Positions 24,124 through 34,119 of a DNA stretch of 64,000 bases are shown here, piece by piece (positions within the stretch are counted from its first letter, which is position 1; each line of letters starts with the position of its first letter). The notes beneath the pieces are model-generated. The model did not search any database. It was not told the origin of the DNA and saw only the letters and a list, made by a program, of their open reading frames with translations. A program made the translations under genes and the position numbers. This DNA is from Agroathelia rolfsii (taxonomy: Eukaryota > Basidiomycota > Agaricomycetes > Amylocorticiales > Amylocorticiaceae): positions 97,001 to 161,000 of the forward strand of contig JABRWF010000005.1 in assembly GCA_018343915.1 (NCBI GenBank), written 5' to 3'.

Positions 24124-24976
24124 GAGAGTGGGGGAAGGAACTTTAGGTATGAGTAAGAGTGACACAGAGGGCAAAAGGTGGTCAAGCTGAATTGCAAAGG
24201 TCTCAAGAGTAGGCCTCTATATACTGTTTACAAGTACTCTAAGAATAGTTCTTAACTCCACATCAAGGGAAATAGAAGTAAGGAAAGAAAAAGGATCAGA
24301 GGAGTTAGAATAGAAGTACAGTGTAGGAAGAAACCAAAGATGAAAGAAGCATCAAAGATGGGAGAAGCAAATCAATGATGTACATTAGAAGATTTAGAAG
24401 TATACCCAAATGAAGTATAGTACTATATAAACAATGCAACAAGAAACCAAAAATAAAGAAATAAAGCCTATGTACTCAAATCAAAAGATAAAAAGTCAAG
24501 AAAAATAGTAGAAAATAGAGAAAAATTAGGGGAACAAAATAATTATGAGATTAACCCATGACAACCAGGATATCATAATAGACTTATTATAATGCAATAT
24601 TATACCATACTTAGCACCCCTGCGCACAGACCATGCACTAGTACACAGACCAGGTAGAATTAGTATATAACCCTGTAGTACCCCTACCTAAAGACCTAGA
24701 TTTGTTCTCTTTGTCTTCAGGTAAGCATAAATAGTGCCATGTACTAAGTAGTAACTAACATAATAAAAACTTTGTCTTCAGAGCCTATCTCTCTATTCCC
24801 CCTTCCCAAAAATCCTCTCTACTTTATGCTAGGAGGTTACAAGTGTGCTTAGTACTACTTGTAGTTGAGGTGTGCTTAGTGCTACCTCTGTGAGCTTGTA
24901 TAAGACAGGTCCAGCCTATCAGTGGTAACCATTTATAATAGCTGTAACACAAAACCACATTGTGCTCAGTGCATGC

Positions 24977-26857
24977 TGTTAAGAGTACACTGGACTCTTG
25001 CCACCAAAACTCAACTAATGCCTACAAAAACCCCTCTAAGGTACAGGGTAACTAGTAATAGTTATTTTACTTCTCCTAAGGCTTAGGATGCAAGGGTGTA
25101 TACTTCCCTGTGTACTGTCTATTAAGAGTACACCTGTCTCTTATCACCAAAACTCAACCAGAGCCTACGTAAACCTCTCTAAGATGCGAGGTAGCCAGTA
25201 ATGGCTGTTTTACAACTCCCAAGGCCTGGGATGTGTGGGTGTACACTCCTTATGCACTGTCTCAACTGTCACTTACTCAGGAACTTGCAGATCACCAAGT
25301 GTTACTCCAAGTCTATAAGACTTTTACACAAGGTCTACCGTTGAGGCACCTAAGGCTTTTGTGTGTGCCAATAAGTGTGCAGGGTATCTTAACCACGATA
25401 AACGCAGGGCAGAGTGCCTTTGTTTACTTAGAGCACAAAGCTCGGAGATTTGTGTTGGTCGCTAATACAAATAGTTACCTAGAGGGCTAGACCTGTCTTA
25501 TGCATGCTCACAGAGGTGGCACTAAATACACCTCAACTACAAGTAGCATAAAGCACAGTTGTAACCTCCTGGCACAAAGCCTAAAGGATTTTTGTAGGGA
25601 GAGAGAGGGAGAGAGATAGGGACTCTGAAGACAAAGGTTTTATTATATTAGTAACTACTTGATACAAAGCACTACTTGTGCTTACCTAAAGACAAAGAGA
25701 ACGAATCTGGGGTCTTCAGGCAGAGGCCCTATAGGGTTATATACTAATTCTACCTAGTCCGTGCACAGGGTCCATGGTCTGTGCACAGTGGTGCTAAGTA
25801 TGATACAATATTGTACCATAGTGAGTCATAGCTTATATAATATGTCATATAACTAGTGGTCACATGATGGCCAGTCATATGATGACTGATCACATGACTT
25901 GCTTAGTCATCAAAGTACTTATGTAATGTCTGCTTATATAATATACAAGTTATATATTAAAAAATAGAGAAAAATCAGAGAAAAATCGGAAAAATAATGA
26001 AAAATTCTAAATAAATTTATAATACAACGAGTGACTTGTAACACTGTCTTTGTTGTCACTCACACTAGAGCTTGCTAATCCCTAAGCTTTACTCCAAGTC
26101 TGCTAGACTTTCAAGCGAAGGCTATTATTGAGACACCAGGGGTCTTGTGTATACAAGTAGGTGTTGGGGTATCTTAACCTCGACAAGTGCAGGGCAAAGC
26201 CTTTACTTGCTTTAGTGCACTAAGTACTATATGTGTTTGTATTATTGTAGATGCAAATGGTCACCACTAGGGCTGGACCTATCTTATACGTGTATACAGA
26301 GATAGCACTAAGCACGTCTCTTTTATAAGCAGTACAGAGCATGCTTATAACCTTCTAGCACAAAGCAAAGAGGATTTCTATGGAGGGGAAAGAGATAGGC
26401 TCTAAAGACGAAGTTTTTATTATGTTAGTTGGCTATTTAATACAAAGCACTACTGTGCTTACCTGAAGATAAAGAGAACAAATCTAGGGTCTTCAGGTAG
26501 AGACACTACAGGGTTATATACTAATTCTACCTGGTCTGTGTACTTGGTATGTGGTCTGTGCATAGAGGTGCTAAGTATGATGCAATATTGCACCATAGTG
26601 AGTCTATGATGGAGTCATGTTCTAGACCTATACTCTAGACCTGCTTTACATAATAAGTCACATGACTAGTGGTCACATGATAGCTAGTCACATGATGACT
26701 GATCACATGACTTTGCTTAGTCATTAGGGTACTTATGTAATGTCTACTTATATAATATATATGTTATATACCAAAAAATAGAGAAAAATTGGAGAAAAAT
26801 CAGAAAAATAGTAAGAAATCTTAAATAAATTTATAGTACAACAATTGTCTTGTAACA
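24977..26857 (-). mobile_element. LTR, family D, reverse, inserted in the Gypsy 3' LTR and itself interrupted
   Basis: The plus strand starts TGTTAAGAGTACAC and ends GTCTTGTAACA at 26857. The flanks CATGC (24972-24976) and CATGT (26858-26862) differ by one C/T. It contains another reverse D LTR at 25120-26043. Net length is about 950 bp. So a family D LTR was hit by a D LTR that was in turn hit by a D LTR. Confidence 0.82.
25120..26043 (-). mobile_element. Solo LTR, family D, reverse, third level
   Basis: 924 bp. The plus strand starts TATTAAGAGTACACC and ends GTGACTTGTAACA. Exact TSD CTGTC (25115-25119 and 26044-26048), nested in the D LTR 24977-26857. It retains the reverse complements of the CATGTG-type array (about 25850-25905) and of the LTR intron. 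Confidence 0.9.
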
Positions 26858-27167
26858 CATGTATTTAACAAAGCTTTACACCTAGTTGACCAGGGTTAAG
26901 ATACCTCAACCCCTATCTACATACACAAGAAAACTTGTATCTTGACTATAGACCTTGCTTGAAAGTCTTGTAGACTTAGAGTAAAGCTTAGTGATAGAAA
27001 AGCTCGAGTTTGAGTGAGAGTAGAGACAGGGCAAAGAGAAGTGTATATCTTGGCATCCTAAGTCCTAGGAAGAGTAAAAAAGGCCTTATTGCCTACTCTG
27101 TATCTTCAAGGGGTTTCTGTGAACTTTGGTTAAGTTTTAGTGGCAAGAGTCAGGTATGCTCTTGACA

Positions 27168-27974
27168 CTGTACACTAGTATATGGTCTGTGCATAGAGGT
27201 GCTAAGTATAATACAATATTACACTATAGTGAGTCTATGATGGTGTTATATTCTAGACCTATGCTCTAGACCTGCTTACATAATTAGTTACATGACTAGT
27301 AGTCATATAATGGCTAGTCACATGATAACTGATCACATAACTTTGCTTAGTTATTAAAGTACTTATGTAATATCCACTTATATAATATATATATTATATA
27401 CCAAAAAATTGAGAAAAATTGGAGAAAAATCAGAAAAATAATGAAAAATCTTAAATAAATTTGTAATACAATGAGCAACTCATAACACTAAGTATAATGC
27501 AATATTGCACTATAGTGAGTCTATAATAATGTTATAATCTAGACCTATACTCTAGACTTGTTATATAATAAGTCATATGACTAGTGGTCATATAATAGCT
27601 AGTCATATAATGACTAATTACATGACTTTGCTTAGTCATCAAAGTACTTATATAATGTCTGCTTATGTAATATATATATTATATACTAAAAAATAGGGAA
27701 AAATCAGAGAAAAATTAGAAAAATAGTGAAAAATCTTAAATAAATTTACAATACAACAAGCAACTTGTAACAAAAGTCTTAAAGACTTGGAGTAAAGCCT
27801 GGTAACTAGAGTACTCTGAAGTGAGTAAGAGTTAAAACAAGGCACAAGGTGTATATACCTGCATATTCTAGGCCTTGGGAGAAGTAAAATAGCCCTTACA
27901 GGCTACCTTATACCTTAGAAGGTTTTTATAGGCTCTAGTTGAGTTTTAGTGATAAGAGTCAGGTGTACTCTTGA
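27168..27974. repeat. Stacked family D LTR fragments
   Basis: Three pieces lie end to end: a reverse D tail ending CTCATAACA at 27486, a second reverse D tail ending ACTTGTAACA at 27771, and a forward D tail (27772-27974: AGTCTTAAAGACTTGGAG through CAGGTGTACTCTTGA). The two reverse tails are shortened at the same side, so they look like products of nested insertion followed by deletion or unequal exchange. No coding potential. Confidence 0.65.
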
Positions 27975-29975
27975 TGTTACAAGTTGATCTATGTACTATA
28001 AATTTATTTAAGATTTCTCATTATTTTTCTGATTTTTTCCCAATTTTTCTCTATTTTTTAATATATAATATATATATTACATAAGTAGATATTACGTAAG
28101 TACTCTAATGACTAAGCAAAGTCATATGATCAGTCATCATGTGACTAGCCATCATGTGACTACTAGTCATATGACTTATTATGCAAAGCAGGTCTAGAGC
28201 AGAGGTCTAGAATATGACACCATCATAGACTCACTATAGTGTAATATCACATTATACTTAGCACCTCTATACACAGACCATGTACCAGGTACACAGACCA
28301 GGTAGAATTAGTATATAACCCTGTAGTGCCTCTACCTAAAGACCCTAGATTTGTTCTCTTTGTCTTCAGGTAAGCATAATAGTGCTTTGTATCTAGTAGT
28401 GAACTAACATAATAAAATCTTTATCTTCAGAGTCTCTATCTCTCTCTCTCTCTCTCTCTCTCCACCAAATCCTCTCTGCTCAGTGCTAGGAGGTTGTGAG
28501 CATGCTTTGTACTGCTTACAGAAGAGACAAGCTCAGTGCAAGTCTCTGTGTGTACATATAAGACAGGTCCAGCCCTAGTGGTGACTATTTACATCTGCAA
28601 TAACACAACAAACATAGTGCTTAGTGTACTTAAGCAAGTAAAGGCTCTGCCCTGTGCTTATCAAGGTTAAGATACCCTAACACCTACTTGTATACACAAG
28701 AACACTGGTGTCTCAACAATAGCCTTTACTTGAAAGTCTAGCAGACTTGGAGTAAAGCTTAGGGATTGACAAGCTCTGGTATGAGTGACAATAAAGACAG
28801 TGCATAAGGAAGTGTATGTTGAAAGATTGAATATTTACAGGCTTCATATCTTTCCAATAATTCCAATGAATACTTCAAATAATCATCTAACATCATGTCA
28901 TACATGATTATTTATTTCATGATTTTACAACTGTTCATTGTTGAGATATTAACAATTCTTTACATGCATATATTCATTGAAATAATATGCATATATTCTT
29001 TTATTTAATATTTTCAAATATTTCATTATATCTAATCTTATCAGAGATCAGATTATCATATCTGAAGTCACTTGACTTTATCATTTATGAATATCTTTTC
29101 ATAAATATTAAACAATTCCATTTAAATATTCATTTCTAAATAATCATTGTGAATATTACTAATTGATTTTTCACGCCCTAGATCCTTGCTTATAAATCAC
29201 CAAAATATTTACTAAGCAAATTCATAATATTAGTAATATTTATAAAATATTACTAATATAGATCTAATAATAGGATATTGAGATCAATAGATATTTTCAC
29301 TTACTAATACTATACAAATTACTTACTAAGCACATAGATTGCTTACCAAGCATATTATTCAGCAAATAGGAATATTACTAAGCTGATTTATAAGCCAATT
29401 TGTAAGCAATCCTTCTTACTAAGTGGATTAGATAAGCACAGGATTGGCTTACTAATCTTGTAGAAATTAGAATATTTTGTATTATATAAGCACTAGCAAA
29501 TTCGGCTGGAAATGACAAGTTATTTCACTCGAAAATAGTGAGTTAAATAGTCTACAAGACTAGCTCCTAGAGTACTAACTTCACTAACAGACTTACTAAG
29601 TCTACTATAAGACAACAAGCCTTTCCTAAAGGGAAAACAAGTAGATAGTCTCAAAGGGACACCAGCTACAGTCTTAACTTAGGTGTAACAGAGTTACTAA
29701 TTGCTTTCACAAATAGGTTTTATTGCCTTTAAACCTATAACACCACAGACTATTAACTTTTCAAACAAGTAAGTTAGTTGTCTTTTAAATAGGTAACTAG
29801 TAGATTACAAGTAGTCTACATTACACCATTACCACTAACTTTTTAACAGTGTACACCCTTGCATCCTAAGCCTTAGGAGAAGTAAAATAACCATTACTAG
29901 TTACCCTGTATCTTAGAGGGGTTTTTATAGGCATTAGTTGAGTTTTAGTGACAAGAGTCAGGTGTACTCTTGACA
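27975..29975 (+). mobile_element. LTR, family D, carrying a nested B LTR
   Basis: TGTTACAAGTTGATC to GTACTCTTGACA with an exact TSD CTTGA (27970-27974 and 29976-29980). It inserted into the last bases of an older forward D LTR. It holds the TATA region, the LTR intron (about 28369-28430), a CT dinucleotide run near 28438-28462 and the B LTR at 28817-29848. Net length is about 964 bp. Confidence 0.88.
28817..29848. mobile_element. Solo LTR, family B
   Basis: 1032 bp, TGTTGAAAGATTG to TTTTTAACA, with an exact TSD GTGTA (28812-28816 and 29849-29853), nested in the D LTR 27975-29975. It differs from 23093-24123 at only a scattering of bases, so both B copies are probably young. Confidence 0.92.
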
Positions 29976-30083
29976 CTTGATACCTAGGCTATATACAATA
30001 ATGAAATAGAAGTGTGCATAGCTCCAAGATTACTCCTGTAATATGTGGCTTGGTATATATAAGGGCCAATTATATGACTACTG

Positions 30084-30385
30084 CACTGCCTACAATCTAT
30101 ACCCTAATGAGGTAATTTTATAAGGAAAAATAAAGAAAATAACAGGACAAAAGAAACATTAGTCTAAATAGTATAAGAAAATAGCCGAAAAATTGGGAAA
30201 AACCATGTCTATAATTTCATCTCATAACAATAACCACTGCACTACCCATAGTCCACACCCTAAAGGGGTAATTTTATAAGGGAAATAAATAAAATAAGGA
30301 AACAAGAGAAATAATAGTCTAAATAATACAAGAAAATAACCAAAAAAATTGGCAAAAATATTGTTCAAAAGTCCAACTTATAACA
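30084..30385. repeat. Tandem pair of about 150-bp LTR-tail-like repeats at the TE edge
   Basis: Two copies (about 30084-30229 and 30236-30385) share the CTGCACTRCC, GTAATTTTATAAGG, AGTCTAAATA and AAGAAAATARCC blocks and each ends in a TAACA terminus, like LTR ends. No partner LTR start is visible. They mark the right edge of the transposon block. Confidence 0.55.
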
Positions 30386-30545
30386 CTAATGGTATAGAAA
30401 CCCTAATTGGCTCTACTATATATTACATGATTTTTTTGTTTGATATAAATCTGTATAGAAGTAGGGGAAGTTGACAAAAAGGGTATAGCGAGTTTTTTTT
30501 GCACACTACTATATATTACCTTACTAAAATAGCAAAATATATTAT
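30386..30545. other. Spacer between TE block and first gene
   Basis: 160 bp of AT-rich DNA with T and A runs, giving a likely 3' UTR and poly(A) region for the minus-strand gene that ends at 30546. No other feature is seen. Confidence 0.5.
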
Positions 30546-33500
30546 TTATGGTCCAAAACTTTCAAAGAAGGATAAATCCTGTGCAGAAAGCTTTGTACTA
30601 GAAGTAACACCATCTGCTCCCTTTGCTATACTACTCTGTGATTCTGCTATAGGGTATATACCTGGCATATTCATGTTGAGTGGACTTGTATTTAATTTGT
30701 TCTGATATGTTATTATAGGGAGGTCCATCAACACCTCTTCTTTATTTTGCACTTTTTGAATGCCTGGGGGCGGTTCTAGCTTTGGCACTACTATGTTTCT
30801 TATTAATGAAATTTCTTCAGAAAATATATCTAAATACACACCATGACCCGAAAAAGGATGCTGTTGCTGGTCAGCAGCAGGGCTGGCATCAAATGGAGAA
30901 TCCGGCAAAGGTACGGTTGGCCAAGTGCCAGATTGTCTAGCAGCCATCTTCATTAGGCCTGCAGTCCTTTCGTGTTCAGCGTTGGAAACAGAAACTTGCT
31001 TCTTGTGCGACCCTTGTTTCCTTATGGATGAGGAATCACCAATCCTCATGTTTTGTGAATTAGGTGGAGGTGAGATGGACTGGCGTCGTTGTGACGGTGA
31101 CGTTGGCGACAATAAATCAAGCCCTCCAAGTACACCATATCCGGTGGGAAGGGAAGGAGGACGAGGACTTGAATTAGGACTAGAATCAGAAGCATGAAAC
31201 ATGTTAAAAGATGTAACAAGAGGTATGCTTTTTTTCATCGGTCGGTGCGCAATCGGTGTAGATGAAAGACGAGTTGGTTCAACAGCGTCCGAGATTTTTT
31301 TAGTCGCAACGTTGTGTTTGGTAGTACCAAATGATGTACTAGATCCGTATTCAATTGATACAAAATCTGATGAATTAGCAGCACCTATAACAGTATTAGA
31401 CAAAGAAACACAACGGGATATAACAACGCACTTGGAGTATAGTAGGTTTCTGATGAGTAAAAGTCCGAGAACTCATCGTCATCTGACTGTGATGTTCTGA
31501 CGCTCTGAGGTACCACAGAGGTCTTGGTTTGTTGATGAATAGCGATAGATGGTATAAGTCGTTCGGGGGTAGATATTGAATGACGGCTGCTAGTTTATAG
31601 GACATTAATATCATGGTAACGCAAGTGTATGGGTTGTTAGAATATGCAAGGAATACCAGCTTACCTTGCTTCTGTAGTATGGCCTACGGATTTTCCGGAG
31701 GGTATGTCAGGTCTTTGACTTGGCGGCGGAGTAGATGTAAAAACACCCCCAAAAGAGGTATCAGCCTCCTCTTTTTGTATAGGCGTCTGTTTCGAAGGGT
31801 CTATATGCATAGGCAACTGTTCGGAAACGGGAGTAAAAGATTCAAACAGTGGAAATGGTATCGGATCTACCCCCAGCGCATCTGTGCTCTTGAGATTAGT
31901 CTCGGTATCGAAGGCCGCGGAGATTGGGGATCGCAGAGAGTTCATCAGAGTAGATATACTTGAGGATGTAGTAAGCGATACTTTGGGTGGCGGAGGCGGT
32001 GGTGCCAAGACAGGTGTATCAACTTTGTTCGCTACCATGTATGGTGTTTCTTTCATCATACTCTGTAGCGCTTGAATTTGTGGATTATTTCCCAAGTCAT
32101 TATCATCTGCAACACTTGGAACCAGATTAAGATCATTCAAAAATTCAAGATCGTCTCCGGAGAGACCTATGGAATTATGGCGAGACGATGCTGGAGCCGC
32201 AGTTCTGGACGATCGAGAAAAGCGATTGAGGAAGCGTGAGACGGCGGAAGCACCGGACTGAGATGTCTCCGGAGCAGGAGTAGAAGTACAAACGTCGATT
32301 GAGGGTGTCTGGTTAGACTCGACACCTATATCATGGACATTGTTCGTCAGAAAAGTGGTTTTTGTAGGTACGTCGATAGGGATGGGAGTTGTAGGGGAGA
32401 TGGGCTGCTTCACTGGCAAGGTTGGCGTGGGTGGATTTTCGGCAAAATCAAGGCTAGTTTTTGAGGCGGCATAAGTAGGATCCGCTGCAAGTGGCCTTGC
32501 ATCGCCAGCGAGTTGATTCGGTCGTTTTGCCCAAAAGGATAAGAAGCTTGGCCTTATGTTAAGATCCTTGCTTGCTTTGACATCTGATTCGATCTGTTCG
32601 TTCTTCTGGACTACCCTCCACCCGACAGGAAGATCGTCTGCAGCGACGTCGATACGGGTTTTTACAGACGTCTCCCAGGCTGTCGAGCCTTTTGATGCGA
32701 AGTATAGTCCCAAGGGACTTCTGGTCACCATTGGCAAATGTCTTGTGAATCTCAGAGCATCTCCCGTAAGTTTTGCTGTCTGAAGCCGATGGGAAGATGG
32801 TTGGGACAGAGAGGGAATATCATGAACAATGAATGTACTAGAGATGGTTTCTCTTGATTTCATGTTTGAGACAAGCAAGCAACTCACTCGAATCCAACAG
32901 ACTACTCACATGCCTTCGATGGTATTGAGACCATCACGCCATTCGGCCAAGCTGGACTGAGTAGGCGCAACTAATGATGATGACCAAATATGGCTCATGA
33001 CATCTTCACATTGTTGCAACATCGAGGCGAGCAACCCAGGAGGCTGCATTTATGTCACACCAAATGAAATAATACACACTAAATACGAGCGTACCAGGAA
33101 TCTATCAACTATCGCCTTCTGTCTTTTTGCAGCTTCCCATTTATCACCTACGCCGACGGATTCTTCTGAGCTTGGTTGAGACAAGGGCTCCGTACCTCCC
33201 CATGCTCCAGACCAGCTCTCTATTCCTTCGGTTGCAGGAGGGAAATTCCTTTCTGATAAAGGCGATAGATGCGCACGAGATACCAACTGTGAACCTGTTT
33301 CGAATGATCCAAAGACATCGTGCTCAGGGGACGAGTTAGAAGGGTGCTCGGGCTCAGGAGTGTGCGTATGAGATTCTAATCTATTGTCGTCTGGAAGAGC
33401 AACAAAAGCCTTGTAATTTAAGCCTGGAGACAGATCTTCTATAGGTCCAGCATCTAATGCAGGAAAATTTTCAAGGTCTTGGTTATCTGGAGGGAACTTG

Positions 33501-33811
33501 GACTCGGGAGGCGTGCTTGTCTGGTCATTATCAGCAGAAGACTCATTCCAAGAGTCCTTCTCATGACCTTCAGATGCAATCGACTGAGACCAGATGATTT
33601 CGGGGCTTAAGCTGTCGGCTGCGCTGATGGAACCACTATGCGTCCAATGGGCAGGTTGAACGGATGTGTTACTGGACCAGGTTGGGCCAGCGATGATGTT
33701 GTTGCCCAAATATTGTGTTGTGGCAATCCAGGTCTGTGCGTTTTCTGTAGAGTCTTCACGAACGGTTTCTTCGGTATCATTCCATGCGTTATCAGAAGCC
33801 CAGGGGTCCAT
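30546..33811 (-). CDS. Unknown large Ser/Pro-rich protein with DPW and F-x-S-F motifs
   Basis: I do not recognise the family. The gene starts MDPWASDNAWNDTEE at 33811 and ends LSFFESFGP at 30546. Visible introns, in transcript order: one after AIVDRFL (donor GTACGC near 33090, acceptor ATGCAG), one after NTIEGM (GTGAGT near 32910), one after TTEA (GTAAGC near 31665, acceptor AACTAG) and a 47-nt intron after ETYYTPS (GTGCGT, acceptor TTATAG, near 31450-31405). The product has about 900 residues, low complexity, a PPPPPP run, acidic and Ser/Thr-rich stretches, and three F-G/E-S-F motifs (EHDVFGSFETG, LFESFTPV, FFESFGP). A more upstream in-frame Met (33883) exists, but the MDPW start is preferred. 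The DPW plus aromatic motifs recall adaptor-binding endocytic accessory proteins; this is inference only. Confidence 0.7.
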
Positions 33812-34119
33812 AGCGATGACGATCGTGAAAAGGTAATGATAATAGGATGAGGGAACCAGAACTGAAACTCTGTGGCCGGTCACTGGCGCCTGTTGATATG
33901 TAATCTACCGGAAGCAAATCTGCAGATGTGACCAAGACGTCACAGCCTATTCGACGTCACATCGAATTCGACGACACTTGTGTCGCACGGCGCTGAGCCA
34001 GTGCAAACCCCTGTTTACCGAATACAACTACCACTACTGCACCCCTTGCCGACCCGGGCCCAGCGCTCAATCGCGTTCGCTCATCACCTTATAGATCATA
34101 TCGTGCACTTATCTCCGTC
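33812..34119. promoter_or_regulatory. Divergent promoter with two CRE-like sites
   Basis: The 308-bp gap lies between the starts of the unknown gene (minus) and STE50 (plus). Two identical GACGTCAC octamers (33936-33943 and 33953-33960) sit 17 bp apart; their reverse complement is GTGACGTC, an ATF/CREB-type bZIP site. A pyrimidine-rich stretch precedes the STE50 ATG. No clear TATA box was seen. Confidence 0.5.

Larger units (their letters stand above)
20581..24563 (-). mobile_element. Non-autonomous LTR element (TRIM/LARD-like), family C
   Basis: Two direct LTRs (20581-21442, 862 bp; 22678-24563, about 850 bp net of a nested B LTR) flank about 1.2 kb of non-coding DNA. Flanks TCCAG (20576-20580) and ACCAG (24564-24568) are a near-TSD. 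On the minus strand the purine tract GGAAGGAGGTTA directly precedes the LTR at 21442, and TTTGGTCAAGCTCTACC directly follows the other LTR, as polypurine tract and primer-binding site should, so the element points to the minus strand. No gag or pol is present; it would need another element's proteins. Confidence 0.8.
12608..27167 (+). mobile_element. Decayed chromodomain Ty3/Gypsy retrotransposon (chromovirus)
   Basis: Plus-strand order is gag, zinc knuckle, protease, reverse transcriptase, RNase H, integrase and a C-terminal chromodomain, then a polypurine tract (AAGGAGGGGGTAA, about 20335-20347) directly joined to a family D 3' LTR. The body is split by LTR A (13242-14124), LTR F (14343-15198) and LTR D (18541-19497). 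The 3' LTR is split by element C and two nested D LTRs. The 5' LTR is missing or replaced. Many TAG, TAA and TGA stops show it is dead. Confidence 0.88.
20348..27167 (+). mobile_element. 3' LTR of the Gypsy element (family D), multiply interrupted
   Basis: Starts TATTACAAGACACTCATTG directly after the polypurine tract and aligns with the D reference LTR. It is interrupted at 20580 by element C (to 24563), continues with the ACAGACC, TATA and intron blocks at about 24600-24800, and is interrupted again at 24976 by a reverse D LTR (to 26857). It resumes with the GACCAGGGTTAAGATACC block and ends GTATGCTCTTGACA at 27167. Removing the insertions leaves about 950 bp. Confidence 0.8.

Noticed and set aside
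31613..33850. Several plus-strand open frames over the unknown minus-strand gene
   Set aside because: The minus strand has frame-consistent introns linking long exons; the plus frames have no splice continuity or domains.
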